Assembly (NCBI RefSeq): GCF_025972045.1
Contig: NZ_JAPDHX010000001.1
Location: 21,171-85,170, forward strand
Direction: 5' to 3'
Length of the DNA stretch: 64,000 bases
DNA from: Micropruina sonneratiae
Lineage (GTDB): Bacteria > Actinomycetota > Actinomycetes > Propionibacteriales > Propionibacteriaceae
The notes below the pieces were generated by a model, which was not told the origin of the DNA, searched no databases, and saw only the letters and a list, made by a program, of their open reading frames with translations. This document shows, piece by piece, positions 8,778 to 17,483 of the stretch. Each line of letters starts with the position of its first letter. Within the stretch, counting starts at the first letter, position 1. A program made the translations under genes and the position numbers.

Positions 8778-9439
8778 GCAGCAGCCGGGAAGCGATCCTC
8801 GGCCGGATCCGGTCGGCGCTGGCCGACGTGCCCGGCACCGAGGACAGCACGGACATCGCGGTCGACTGGGTCTACGGCCAGCGGCCCGAGGGTGCCGCCG
8901 ACGACATGCTCGGGTTGTTCGTCGAGCGGGTCGAGGATTACCGGGCGGTCGTCGACCGGATCACCAGCGACGAGCTGGCCGGCCGGATCGCGGACGTGCT
9001 CGCCGAGCACGAGGTGAACTCCGTCGTTATCCCGGCGGGCGCCCCCGAACAGTGGCGGGAGGCGGTCGCCGGTCGCGGGATCACGGTGCTCAGCGACGAT
9101 CCGGTGCTCAGCCACCGCGAACTGGACGCGACCGGCGGGGTCGTCACGGCGTCCCGGGTCGGCATCGCCGAGACCGGCACGATCGTGCTCGACCACGACG
9201 CCGACCAGGGCCGGCGCGCGCTGTCCCTGGTGCCCGACCTGCACGTGTGCGTGATCGGGTCCGACCAGGTGGTGTCCGACGTGCCCGAGGCGGTGGCGCG
9301 GCTGCAGGCGTCCATCGACTCGCGGCAGCCGCTGACCTGGATCAGTGGTCCGTCGGCCACCAGCGACATCGAGCTCAACCGGGTCGAGGGCGTCCACGGC
9401 CCGCGCACCCTGCACGTGCTCCTGGTCGACGCCGGCTGA
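8774..9439 (+). CDS. lutC: L-lactate utilization protein LutC (LUD domain)
   Basis: Third subunit of the lactate-oxidising complex, 221 residues, with a single LUD (YkgG-type) domain. The segment GVVTASRVGIAETGTIVLDH parallels the LutB segment, and the end HGPRTLHVLLVD is typical. ATG 8774 overlaps the lutB stop (ATGA) and AGGAGG lies upstream. No Fe-S cysteine motif is present, as usual for LutC. Confidence 0.93.
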   Translation: MSSSREAILGRIRSALADVPGTEDSTDIAVDWVYGQRPEGAADDMLGLFVERVEDYRAVVDRITSDELAGRIADVLAEHEVNSVVIPAGAPEQWREAVAGRGITVLSDDPVLSHRELDATGGVVTASRVGIAETGTIVLDHDADQGRRALSLVPDLHVCVIGSDQVVSDVPEAVARLQASIDSRQPLTWISGPSATSDIELNRVEGVHGPRTLHVLLVDAG

Positions 9440-9456
9440 CGAGTCGCCAGGGGTGA

Positions 9457-9471
9457 GGGGGAACCTCCCCC
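9457..9471 (+). terminator. Possible hairpin terminator after lutC
   Basis: GGGGG (9457-9461) and CCCCC (9467-9471) form a short GC-only hairpin 17 bp after the lutC stop. There is no U-tract, so intrinsic termination is uncertain. Confidence 0.3.
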
Positions 9472-9516
9472 GTGATAGGACGGCCGCACGAGAACCACCC
9501 CGTTCAAGGAGGAACC

Positions 9517-10716
9517 GTGCGACTGCTGAAACGACTCTGTCCATCGCTGGCGCTGATGCTGGTGCTCACCCTCGTTCCCTTCGTGGCCGGCAGCCGGCCG
9601 GCCGCGGCGGCGGCCCCCACACTCGGGCCCGTCTTCAACGACACCGACCGATGGGCGATCAGCAAGAACATCACCCGGATGGTGAAGGCGACCCCGCGGG
9701 GGGCGACGATCCGGATCGCCCAGTACCGCATCGCCAGCTCGGATCCCCACCTGCTGCCGGCGCTGCGCAAGGCGGTGAAGCGCGGTGTGAACGTGCGGAT
9801 CGTGCTCGACAAGTCCGATCGCAACAGGCACCCGATGCGAGACGAGGGGCTGGCGAAGCTGGCCGCGCTGATCAAGAAGAAGTACGGAGCCTGGGGCAAC
9901 CGCACGAAGCCGTCGTTCATCGTCCTGTGCACCAACGGCTGCATCGGCACCGCCTACAGCCACAACAAGTTCTACCTCTTCAGCAGGATGGGTTCGAAGA
10001 CGAAGGTCGTGGTGCAGTCCACCGCGAACGTCGCGAAGGACAACGCCACCGAGGCCTGGAACGCCTCCTTAGCGGTGGCGGGCCGGACGAAGCTCTACGG
10101 CGGCTACGTCGGCTACTTCAGCGACCTGGCCGCCCGCCGCACCAACGAGTCCTACTACCGCACGGTCACCGACGGCCCCTACAAGGCGTACTTCTTCCCG
10201 CGGAAGTCCTCCACCGGTGACAGCGACGATCCGAAGACCGACACCATCTACCGCATCCTCGACGAACAGGTGCGGTGCACCGGCAACACCAAGGTCGGCA
10301 CCAGCGTCAACCACCGCACGATCATCCGGATCGCGGTATGGGGCTTCACCCGCGAGGAAGTGGCCCGCAAGCTGCGGTCGCTCGCCGATCGGGACTGCTG
10401 GATCGATGTCGCGATCAACAAGCCCGGCGAGGTCTCGGCGGAGGTGCTGCGACTGCTGGCCAACCACCCGCGCATCAACGTCGACGACGCCCGCTCCGGC
10501 GGACGTTGGATGCACGCCAAGTACCTGCTGGTGGAAGGCAACTATGCGGGCAGGCCCGACAGCAAGCTCGCCTTCGTCGGCTCGCACAACTTCACCCTGA
10601 ATGCGCTAAGGCACAACGACGAGACCTGGCTGAAGATCGACCGGGCCTCGGTGCATGACGCGTTCCGGGCCAACTTCCGGCGGATCATGAAGGCCAGCCC
10701 GAACTACCCGTTCTGA
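9517..10716 (+). CDS. Secreted phospholipase D-like protein
   Basis: A 399-residue exported protein. The N-terminus RLLKRLCPSLALMLVLTLV up to AAAAA is a classical Sec signal peptide. Two PLD half-domains follow: the first centres on SHNKFYLF (~residue 148) with STANV, the second on MHAKYLL (~332) with GSHNFT. These are HxK-type catalytic motifs of the phosphodiesterase superfamily; neither shows the canonical trailing Asp at the usual spacing, so lipase activity is not certain. GTG 9517 is preceded by AAGGAGG. It is convergent with the GT2 gene. Confidence 0.8.
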   Translation: MRLLKRLCPSLALMLVLTLVPFVAGSRPAAAAAPTLGPVFNDTDRWAISKNITRMVKATPRGATIRIAQYRIASSDPHLLPALRKAVKRGVNVRIVLDKSDRNRHPMRDEGLAKLAALIKKKYGAWGNRTKPSFIVLCTNGCIGTAYSHNKFYLFSRMGSKTKVVVQSTANVAKDNATEAWNASLAVAGRTKLYGGYVGYFSDLAARRTNESYYRTVTDGPYKAYFFPRKSSTGDSDDPKTDTIYRILDEQVRCTGNTKVGTSVNHRTIIRIAVWGFTREEVARKLRSLADRDCWIDVAINKPGEVSAEVLRLLANHPRINVDDARSGGRWMHAKYLLVEGNYAGRPDSKLAFVGSHNFTLNALRHNDETWLKIDRASVHDAFRANFRRIMKASPNYPF

Positions 10717-10725
10717 CCGGCCTGC

Positions 10726-11700
10726 TCAGGCCACCCGGCCGAGCGAATCCGGATTGCGCCGCAACCGGGTGAGCAGGGTGCGGCGGCGCGGGGAACCGCC
10801 CGCCAGCACCTGGTCGAGAACGTCGGAGGGCATCGACTCCAGGGCCTCCACGCTGCGTTCGATCAGCCTGTGCTGCAGCGACGGGCTGAGCCGGGCCCGC
10901 TTGTTGACGTGGTAGTTGATCAGGGCGCAGAAGGCGTCCACCGCCTTGGGGATGAGTGCACCCGCCTCGGGGTCGGCGCTGGTCTCGCGCAGCACCATCG
11001 CCATGGCGTCCAGGAAATGCAGGTGGCGGGGGTCGTTGAGCTCGCTGAGTGAGCCCGGGACGCCCTGGCGGTGGAACAGGCCCAGCAGACCGACCGTCGC
11101 GAACGACTCCGAACCACGGTGCAGCCTCCAGATCCAGTGCCGGTCGGCGCAGGTGCGCAGATTCTCGGCGAAGGTGAGCAGACCCCGCTCGGCAAGCCGA
11201 CGATGGTAGGCCCCGGCCCACGCCGCCGGGTAGTCCACCGACGTCGACCGGTAGGGCGGGTTGATCGCACCGCGCGGGGGCAGCACCAGGTTGCGCCGGG
11301 TCTCAGGCGAGCGGACGACGGTGCGGCGGCGTCCGGTCACCCGGACGTGGTCGGTGCGGACGAACTCGCACCCCAGCCGTTCGATCATCCGCACCAGCTG
11401 CTCGAGATAGCCGTGGCCGAGCCAGTCGTCGGCGTCCAGCCAGGTGAGGTAGGTGCCGTCGGCGTGCACCAGGCCGGTGTTGCGGGCCGCACTCAACCCC
11501 AGGTTGGTGTCGTGCCGGACGACCCTGGCGCCGGGCACGTCCCCGGCGAGTTGGTCGAGCACCGCCGGGGTGTGGTCGGTGGAACAGTCCTCGACGAAGA
11601 TGAACTCGAAGTCGTGGCGGAGGTTGCCCTGCAGGCTGCGGACCAGCGTCGGTAGCTGGCCGGCCACGTTGTAGCAGGGGATGATCACCGACAACTTCAC
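10726..11700 (-). CDS. Family 2 glycosyltransferase
   Basis: Starts LSVIIPCYNVAGQLPTLVRS and contains FVEDCSTDHT, NLGLSAARNTGL and TWLDADDW, the GT-A nucleotide-sugar fold with its DxD-type motif (residues 1-~110). The following ~210 residues (CADRHWIWRLHRG, FHRQGVPGSLS) resemble the extensions of capsule or teichulosonic-acid transferases. GTG 11700 is preceded by AGGAG; an upstream extension to 11883 has no homology. It is divergent from the DUF6716-NeuA-NeuB operon, which suggests that it adds a sugar to the same surface polymer. Acceptor unknown; 324 residues. Confidence 0.85.
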   Translation of the reverse strand: MKLSVIIPCYNVAGQLPTLVRSLQGNLRHDFEFIFVEDCSTDHTPAVLDQLAGDVPGARVVRHDTNLGLSAARNTGLVHADGTYLTWLDADDWLGHGYLEQLVRMIERLGCEFVRTDHVRVTGRRRTVVRSPETRRNLVLPPRGAINPPYRSTSVDYPAAWAGAYHRRLAERGLLTFAENLRTCADRHWIWRLHRGSESFATVGLLGLFHRQGVPGSLSELNDPRHLHFLDAMAMVLRETSADPEAGALIPKAVDAFCALINYHVNKRARLSPSLQHRLIERSVEALESMPSDVLDQVLAGGSPRRRTLLTRLRRNPDSLGRVA

Positions 11701-11938
11701 GACCCAGGACTCCTCGCGTGGACGACTTCGTCCCCCGTTGCGTGACCGATCCGCCCCCACGATCCGACCACGCGTCGATGCTTGCCGGGCTCGGTGACGA
11801 ACAGAACACAGCCGTGTGACGACTCGATGAACTCCGTAATCGCCGGGGGTTCGAAGACCTCGCGACGTCCGTCGGGAGTTCACGTGGGCGACGCTTCGAC
11901 GTGGCGGACTCGTCGATCGCGGCTCCTAGCGTCAAGGC
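11701..11938. promoter_or_regulatory. Divergent promoter region of the nonulosonate cluster
   Basis: The 238-bp gap between the GT2 gene and the DUF6716 gene must carry both divergent promoters. No convincing -10/-35 pair, riboswitch or strong inverted repeat was recognised in it. Confidence 0.4.
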
Positions 11939-13249
11939 ATGACCGCTGGACGTCGAGAAGCCGCGCCCGCCCCCCGGGTGCTGGTCCTGGCCGACACCGA
12001 CAGCCGCTGGAAGTGGGGCTATCTCACCGCCCAGCAGCTGTTCCCGGCGGCATCCCCGGTCGGCCTCCTTCTGGCTTCCGGTCGCGAGCCGTCCCCCCGG
12101 CAGCTCGCCGACACCGGTGTGCCAGCGCGGCCAACGGTCGTCGAGACCGTTCCCGACTTCGTCGAGACCGACGAGCTGGAGGAGGCCGACGCCATCGTCC
12201 TGGCACTGCCGGGCGGCGCGGTTCAGGCGGTGCTGCACGGCATGGCCCGGCGCTGGCCGGCGCCCGGGCGGCGTCCGCTGGTGATCACCGGCTATGTCGG
12301 GGTGGTCTATGAGAAGCAGGCCGAGGGACTGCTGATGCGTGCCGGCTCGGACGTCATCCTGGCCAACTCGCCCGCCGACGCCGACACCTTCCGTGACCTG
12401 TTGGCCGGGGCGGGAGCCGACGCCTCGGTGGTACTGCCCACGGTGCTGCCGTTCCTCGGCCCGCCCGATTCGGTGCGTCCCCACGAGCATCGGTTCACTG
12501 TCACCTTCGCCGCTCAGCCGGGCGTCCCGGGCACCCGGGCCGAACGTGAACTGGTGGTGCGCCGGCTGGTCCGGCACGCCGCGCTGCATCCCGACCGGGA
12601 GGTGCTGCTGAAGGTGCGCGGCCGGATCGGCGAACAGACCACCCACCCGGAGGACCATCCCTACCAGGTGCTCGGCGCCCGGCTCGACGTGCCGCGGCCG
12701 GACAACCTTCAGGTTGTCCACGGCAACATGGGCGAGGTCCTCGACCGCACCGACCTGCTGGTCACCGTGTCGTCGACGGCGGCGGTCGAGGCGATGCACC
12801 GGGGCATCCCGACCGCGATCCTGACCGACTTCGGCATCAAGGAGAAGCTCGGCAACCACTACTTCATCGGATCCGGCTGCCTGGCCGCCTTCAACGAACT
12901 GGACGCCGGGGCCCTGCCCACAGCCGACCCGGGCTGGGCCGCCTCGCACGGGCTCGGTTCCTCCGACGTGGCCGAGCAGGCCCGGCAGCGGGCGGCCCAG
13001 TTGCTGGCGCACGGCGTCCGCCCGCCGCTGCGGCCCTTCTACACGATGGACAACGCGGCCGGGATGCTGCCCGGGCTACTCGGGCGGTACCAGCTGACCG
13101 GACACGGGCACGCCCTGGAGGCCGACGACGATCGGCTGCTCGACCTGCAGTCGGCGGTGCGGTCGCTGGTCGGCCGGGCCGCCCGCACCGCCTACCGGCA
13201 GGGTGTCGAGACGGTCGCGCCGGCACTGCGTCGATTGGCCAGGCTGTGA
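11939..13249 (+). CDS. DUF6716 putative glycosyltransferase
   Basis: A 436-residue protein resembling the DUF6716 family found beside nonulosonate genes in actinobacteria. The N-terminal half begins VLVLADTDSRWKWGYLTAQQ and contains LVITGYVGVVYEKQAEG; the second half has a GT-B-like region with VTVSSTAAVEAMHRGIPTAI (a nucleotide-sugar binding loop, as in GT4/GT28 folds) and LGNHYFIGSGC. It overlaps the NeuA gene by 4 bp (GTGA). It probably transfers or polymerises the nonulosonic acid or a neighbouring sugar; the reaction is unproven. Confidence 0.75.
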   Translation: MTAGRREAAPAPRVLVLADTDSRWKWGYLTAQQLFPAASPVGLLLASGREPSPRQLADTGVPARPTVVETVPDFVETDELEEADAIVLALPGGAVQAVLHGMARRWPAPGRRPLVITGYVGVVYEKQAEGLLMRAGSDVILANSPADADTFRDLLAGAGADASVVLPTVLPFLGPPDSVRPHEHRFTVTFAAQPGVPGTRAERELVVRRLVRHAALHPDREVLLKVRGRIGEQTTHPEDHPYQVLGARLDVPRPDNLQVVHGNMGEVLDRTDLLVTVSSTAAVEAMHRGIPTAILTDFGIKEKLGNHYFIGSGCLAAFNELDAGALPTADPGWAASHGLGSSDVAEQARQRAAQLLAHGVRPPLRPFYTMDNAAGMLPGLLGRYQLTGHGHALEADDDRLLDLQSAVRSLVGRAARTAYRQGVETVAPALRRLARL

Positions 13250-14412
13250 CGGTCCTGGCGGTGATCCCGGCCCGCGGCGGCTCCAAGGGGGTGCCGGGCA
13301 AGAACCTGGTATCGATCGGCGGGGTGCCGCTGGTGGTGCGCGCGATTCGGGCCGCGCAGGCGTCCGGAATGGTGGACGTCGTCGCCGTCTCGACCGACGA
13401 CGACCGGATCGCCGCCGTGGCCGGGCGCGCCGGCGCACTGGTCATCGGGCGCCCCGCCGCCCTGGCCGGCGACGAGGCGTCCAGCGAGGCGGCGTTGCTG
13501 CACGCGCTCGACGAGGTCGAGGATTCGGGCCTCGCCGTCGAGGTGCTGCTGATGGTGCAGTGCACGTCGCCATTCGTGACCGCCGCCGAAATCGCCGACT
13601 GTGTGGCGGCCGTCAGGGGAGGCGCCGACACGGCGTTCACCGCCGCACCGAGCCACGGCTTCCTGTGGCGCCGCTGCCCCGACGGCTCGGCGACGGGGGT
13701 CAACCACGACCAGGCCACCCGGCCGCGTCGCCAGGACCGCCGGCCGGAGTTCCTCGAGACCGGCGCGGTGTACGCCATGACGGCGTCCGGCTTCGAGCGG
13801 CATCGGCACCGCTTCTTCGGTCGCACCGTGCTGATCGAGGCCGACCCGGCCAGGGTGCTGGAGATCGACGAACCGGCCGACCTGGACCGCGCCCGCCTCC
13901 TGGCCCCGCTGCTCGACGGCCCCAGCCAAGTGCCCGGCCGGGCGGACATCGACGCAGTCGTGCTCGACTTCGACGGGACCCAGACCGACGACTCGGCGCA
14001 GGTCGCCTCCGACGGCAGCGAACAGGTGAGGGTGCATCGCGGCGACGGGCTCGGCATCGCCGCGCTGCGCCGGGCGGGCATCCCGGTGCTGATCCTGTCC
14101 AGCGAGGCCAACCCGGTCGTCCGGGCCCGTGCCCGCAAGCTCAACGTGCCGGTGCTGCACGGCGTCGCCGACAAGGGCAGCGTGCTGCGCGACTGGTGCA
14201 GCAGCGAGGCCGTGGACCCCGGCCGGGTGCTGTACGCCGGCAACGACGTCAACGACCTCGGCTGCTTCGCGCTGGTCGGCTGGCCGGTCGCGGTCGCCTC
14301 CGCCCACCCGGTCGTGCGGGACGCCGCCCGGCTCGTCACCTCCGTGCCGGGAGGGCACGGGGCCGTTCGCGAAATCGCCACCTGGATCCTCGGAAAGGAA
14401 CTCATACCATGA
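13246..14412 (+). CDS. neuA: CMP-nonulosonate cytidylyltransferase fused to HAD phosphatase (NeuA-KdsC type)
   Basis: Residues 1-~225 are a CMP-sugar synthetase: VIPARGGSKGVPGKN signature, then SSEAALLHALDEVE, MVQCTSPF and FLETGAVYAM. From ~235 a KdsC-like HAD domain begins, motif I VLDFDGTQTDD, then ILSSEANPVVRARARKL and GNDVNDLGCF. The fusion could dephosphorylate a nonulosonate-9-phosphate and activate the free acid with CTP. GTG 13246 overlaps the upstream stop and the end overlaps neuB by 4 bp. Whether the sugar is Neu5Ac, Kdn or another nonulosonate cannot be read from the sequence. Length 388 residues. Confidence 0.88.
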   Translation: MTVLAVIPARGGSKGVPGKNLVSIGGVPLVVRAIRAAQASGMVDVVAVSTDDDRIAAVAGRAGALVIGRPAALAGDEASSEAALLHALDEVEDSGLAVEVLLMVQCTSPFVTAAEIADCVAAVRGGADTAFTAAPSHGFLWRRCPDGSATGVNHDQATRPRRQDRRPEFLETGAVYAMTASGFERHRHRFFGRTVLIEADPARVLEIDEPADLDRARLLAPLLDGPSQVPGRADIDAVVLDFDGTQTDDSAQVASDGSEQVRVHRGDGLGIAALRRAGIPVLILSSEANPVVRARARKLNVPVLHGVADKGSVLRDWCSSEAVDPGRVLYAGNDVNDLGCFALVGWPVAVASAHPVVRDAARLVTSVPGGHGAVREIATWILGKELIP

Positions 14413-15332
14413 TCCCCATCGCCGGCCGCGACCGAACCATCGGTGACCGCACCCTCGGGCACGGCCACCCCGTCTACATCACCGCCGAGATCGGCCTGAA
14501 CCACAACGGCGAGGTCAGCACCGCGCTGGCCCTGATCGACGTCGCGCTCGAGGCCGGCGTCGACGCGGTCAAGTTCCAGAAGCGGACGCCGCGGATCTGC
14601 ACCCCGCGCCAGCAGTGGGACGTCGAACGGGAGACCCCGTGGGGCCGGATGGCCTACATCGACTACCGCGAACGGATCGAGTTCGGCGAGGCCGAGTACA
14701 GGATCATCGACGAATACTGTCAGGACAAGGGGATTCACTGGTTCGCCTCGCCGTGGGACGTGCCCAGTGTCGAGTTCCTCGACGGGTTCGGCGTGCCGGC
14801 CCACAAGATCGCGTCGGCCTGCCTGACCGACGACGACCTGCTGCGGGCGGTGCGGGCGTCCGGGCGGACGGTGATCCTCTCCACCGGCATGTCGACGCCG
14901 GCGCAGATCCGGCACGCGGTGGAGGTGCTGGGCAGCAGCAACGTGCTGCTGTGCCATGCCACCTCGACCTACCCGGCCGCGAACGACGAACTGAACCTGC
15001 GGATGATCGGCACGCTCATGGGGGAGTATCCCAATGTGCCGGTCGGCTACTCCGGGCACGAGCGCGGCCTGCAGACCACCGTGGCGGCCGCAGCCCTGGG
15101 CGCCTGTTTCGTGGAGCGGCACATCACCCTGGACCGCACGATGTGGGGTTCGGACCAGGCCGCGTCGCTGGAGCCGGCCGGGCTGACCCGGCTGGTCCGT
15201 GACATCCGGGTCATCTCGGAGGCGCTCGGCGACGGGGTGAAGCGGGTCTACGAGGGTGAGTACACGGCGATGCGCAAGCTGCGCCGGGTGCCGGGCGTGG
15301 TGGCCGAGGCGTCCGCGCAGCAGGTCGCCTGA
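14409..15332 (+). CDS. neuB: Nonulosonic acid synthase (NeuB-like)
   Basis: Condenses phosphoenolpyruvate with a hexose or hexosamine (ManNAc- or Man-6-P-like) to the nine-carbon acid. Motifs: ITAEIGLNHNGEV, AVKFQKRTP, HWFASPWDV, KIASACLTDDDLL, ILSTGMSTPAQI, LCHATSTYPA, VPVGYSGHE and FVERHITLDRTMWGSDQAAS. At 307 residues it ends after the barrel and lacks the C-terminal SAF (antifreeze-like) domain of typical ~350-residue NeuB. ATG 14409 overlaps the neuA stop. No neuC-like epimerase lies nearby, so the substrate must come from elsewhere. Confidence 0.9.
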   Translation: MIPIAGRDRTIGDRTLGHGHPVYITAEIGLNHNGEVSTALALIDVALEAGVDAVKFQKRTPRICTPRQQWDVERETPWGRMAYIDYRERIEFGEAEYRIIDEYCQDKGIHWFASPWDVPSVEFLDGFGVPAHKIASACLTDDDLLRAVRASGRTVILSTGMSTPAQIRHAVEVLGSSNVLLCHATSTYPAANDELNLRMIGTLMGEYPNVPVGYSGHERGLQTTVAAAALGACFVERHITLDRTMWGSDQAASLEPAGLTRLVRDIRVISEALGDGVKRVYEGEYTAMRKLRRVPGVVAEASAQQVA

Positions 15333-15340
15333 GCCGGCTG

Positions 15341-16387
15341 ATGGCCAAGAAGCGCGCGCACAAGCGGACCACGCTGGCGCTGGTGGAGAGTCCTGCGCAG
15401 CTGCTGAACGTCATCGAGTGGGCGTACCGGGCCAAGGCGTTGAAGCAGACCCGGTTGGCGGTGCTGCCGCCCCGCGAGGCCACCACCCGGGTGCAACTGG
15501 AGGCGATGGTCGAACTGGCCAGGGACGCCGGCCTGGCCGCCACCTGGTACGAGCCGCGCCGATCGGCGGCGTCGATGGTGGCGGTGGCCTGGGAGCTGTT
15601 CCCGAGGTTGGCCCGGGCGGAACGGCTGGTCGTCGGCGACCCGTTCTCGCGGTTCGTGCAGGCGGTGCTGCCGCTCGCCGACGTGGCCCAGGTGGTGGTG
15701 GTGGACGACGGCACCGCCACCATCTCGTTCATCGACCAGCTCAGCAGCGGTGGCCGGCTGGCCCGCTGGCACGTCAACGCCGGCCGCGACGGCCGCGACC
15801 GGGTGGTCGATCTGCTCTCCGACCTGGCCAGGGACTTCTTCACGCCCTCGCAGCGGGACGGCCGCAGCGTCGAGGTGTTCACCGCCATGCCGGTGCGGGC
15901 ACCGCAGGGGATCGGCCAGAGCGTGAACGACTTCGCCTGGACCCGGGCCACGTTCGGCCCGCCGGCGGTGACCGACTCCGTCGACGTGATCGGCACCTCG
16001 CTGGTCGAGACGGGAGTGGTGGACGCCGGCCGCTACCTGGCCGGGGTGCTGGCCGTGACGAACGAGTTCGGGGCCGGCCGATACTTCGCCCACCGTCGCG
16101 AGGCCGAGGGCAAGCTGGCCGCCCTCGCCGCGTCGACCGGACTGACGGTGGTCCGGCCCGCCGTGCCGCTGGAGATCGCGGTGCGCCGAGGACCGGTGAG
16201 CCGGCTGATGGTCAGCTACCCCTCGACCGTCGCCCACACACTGCCGCTGGTGCTCGCCGACGTCGCGGTCGATGTGGCGGTGGCCGACGTTCCGGCCGCC
16301 TGGCTGCTGACCGGGGCACCCGCCGGCGCCGGTGACTTCCTGGCGACGGTGACCGCCACCGCCCGCTCGCGGCACGGCCTGGTCTGA
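15341..16387 (+). CDS. Sialyltransferase-like (GT52/polysialyltransferase-like) protein
   Basis: A 348-residue protein 8 bp after neuB. It opens with a basic stretch, then TLALVESPAQLLNVIEWA, and contains VVVVDDGTATI, YFAHRREAEGKLAAL, a single PLEI and YPSTVAHTLPLVLAD. An HRRE-type motif, a PxE motif and a late S-T-A-T block are the arrangement of CMP-sialic-acid-dependent transferases of the GT52/GT38/polysialyltransferase type. It is the likely user of the CMP-nonulosonate made by the two preceding genes. Linkage and acceptor unknown. It ends before palindrome copy 2. Confidence 0.72.
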   Translation: MAKKRAHKRTTLALVESPAQLLNVIEWAYRAKALKQTRLAVLPPREATTRVQLEAMVELARDAGLAATWYEPRRSAASMVAVAWELFPRLARAERLVVGDPFSRFVQAVLPLADVAQVVVVDDGTATISFIDQLSSGGRLARWHVNAGRDGRDRVVDLLSDLARDFFTPSQRDGRSVEVFTAMPVRAPQGIGQSVNDFAWTRATFGPPAVTDSVDVIGTSLVETGVVDAGRYLAGVLAVTNEFGAGRYFAHRREAEGKLAALAASTGLTVVRPAVPLEIAVRRGPVSRLMVSYPSTVAHTLPLVLADVAVDVAVADVPAAWLLTGAPAGAGDFLATVTATARSRHGLV

Positions 16388-16407
16388 CGCTCGGTGGCGA
16401 GTCTGTC

Positions 16408-16440
16408 CAGATCGGGCACCGAACTCGGTGCCCGATGTGG
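16408..16440. repeat. Dispersed palindrome, copy 2 (bidirectional terminator position)
   Basis: ATCGGGCACCG (16411-16421) and CGGTGCCCGAT (16426-16436) flank the loop AACT; CCAG/GTGG extend the stem imperfectly. It occupies the 54-bp gap between two convergent genes and ends one base before the stop codon of the minus-strand gene. That position fits a two-way terminator, though no U-tract is present. Confidence 0.8.
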
Positions 16441-16441
16441 A

Positions 16442-17374
16442 TCAACCCTCGACGGGCACCAGCAGGCACCGGGGGCAGGGCTGGATCGGGCCTTCCCAGC
16501 CGCGCGTCATCAGCACCCCGCCGACCATTCGGGCCGTCTCACAGGCGCCGCCGGTCACCTGCTGCCAGCCCAGCCGCAGCGTCGTTATGCCCTGAAGGGC
16601 GTGGGCGTTGTCGCGGATCATGTCGGTGAAGGCCGCGCCGCCTGAATGGTGCAGCTTGCTGTCGAGCTCGATCAGCAGGCTGTACTCCTCGTAGAGGGCG
16701 TCACTGCGGTAGCTGCGCAGCACGTGTCGCTGGCGGATCGCTGTCGGCAGACGGTGCGCACGCTCGACATCGACCAGGAAGCGCCGCTCCAGGGCCGAGT
16801 GCGCGCCATCCGTGACGTCGCACAGGATCTCCCTCAGCAGGCCCCGATGACGTAACGCCGGCCGGTCGGACAGCTGGGCCAGGAGCCGCTTGGCGGTGGT
16901 TCGGCGACCGGAGATGGCGTCGGCCAGGATGGCGGCGATGCGGTCGGCGTCGGCTTCGGCGCACAGGTCGAGCACGGTCTGGTCGACACCGGTGCGTGGC
17001 GGTTCACCGGTCGCTCGCCGGGTAGCTTTGATGAATCGCCAGCCCGGCCGGAAACGGCGCCCTACCGGTGCGAACACGGTGACCTCGTCGGGCGGGGCCT
17101 TCTGCAGGCCGTGAAGATGCGCCGCCGACTCCAGCCCGAGCACAGCACCCTGGCCGCCCAGCAGAACACCGGCCCAGGCCCGGCTTCGCCACCCGTCGGC
17201 GGCTCCAAGGGTGTACACCCCTGGTGTCATGGGATGCACTATCCCGTCGTGCAACAGCCGGGCCACGACGCGTCGGTGCAGGCCGGCTTCGAGTAGCTGG
17301 GAGCGGCTGATCACGCCGGACTGGGCCAGGGCGAGCGTGCGTAGGGTGTCCGGAATCACTGTTCGAGGCTTCAC
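16442..17374 (-). CDS. AbiEi-like wHTH / DUF559-type protein
   Basis: Residues 1-~80 (TLALAQSGVISRSQLLEAGL, VARLLHDGIVHPMTPGVY) form the winged-helix domain of type IV AbiEi-like antitoxins. The C-terminal part (YEEYSLLIELDSKLHHSGGA, then a run including RLGWQQV) matches the Vsr/DUF559 restriction-like fold with acidic E/D residues. Many actinobacterial genomes carry several such 300-residue proteins, usually without a toxin partner, and none is seen beside this one. The GTG start has a weak ribosome site. 310 residues; role unknown. Confidence 0.75.
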   Translation of the reverse strand: MKPRTVIPDTLRTLALAQSGVISRSQLLEAGLHRRVVARLLHDGIVHPMTPGVYTLGAADGWRSRAWAGVLLGGQGAVLGLESAAHLHGLQKAPPDEVTVFAPVGRRFRPGWRFIKATRRATGEPPRTGVDQTVLDLCAEADADRIAAILADAISGRRTTAKRLLAQLSDRPALRHRGLLREILCDVTDGAHSALERRFLVDVERAHRLPTAIRQRHVLRSYRSDALYEEYSLLIELDSKLHHSGGAAFTDMIRDNAHALQGITTLRLGWQQVTGGACETARMVGGVLMTRGWEGPIQPCPRCLLVPVEG

Positions 17375-17440
17375 ACCTGTTCAGTGTGTGCACCACGAGC
17401 CGAAAGTGGTCAAAAGTCCTCGCGAGCCGGCGGAGGTCGG

Positions 17441-17476
17441 TCCAGATCGGGCCCCGAACTCGGTGCCCGATCTGGA
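17441..17476. repeat. Dispersed palindrome, copy 3
   Basis: Arms TCCAGATCGGGCCCCG (17441-17456) and CGGTGCCCGATCTGGA (17461-17476), 16 bp with one mismatch, with loop AACT. It ends 7 bp before the stop codon of the oxidoreductase gene on the minus strand and would act as its terminator. Both minus-strand copies share the context TGGATCAACCCTC next to the stop. Confidence 0.85.
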
Positions 17477-17483
17477 TCAACCC

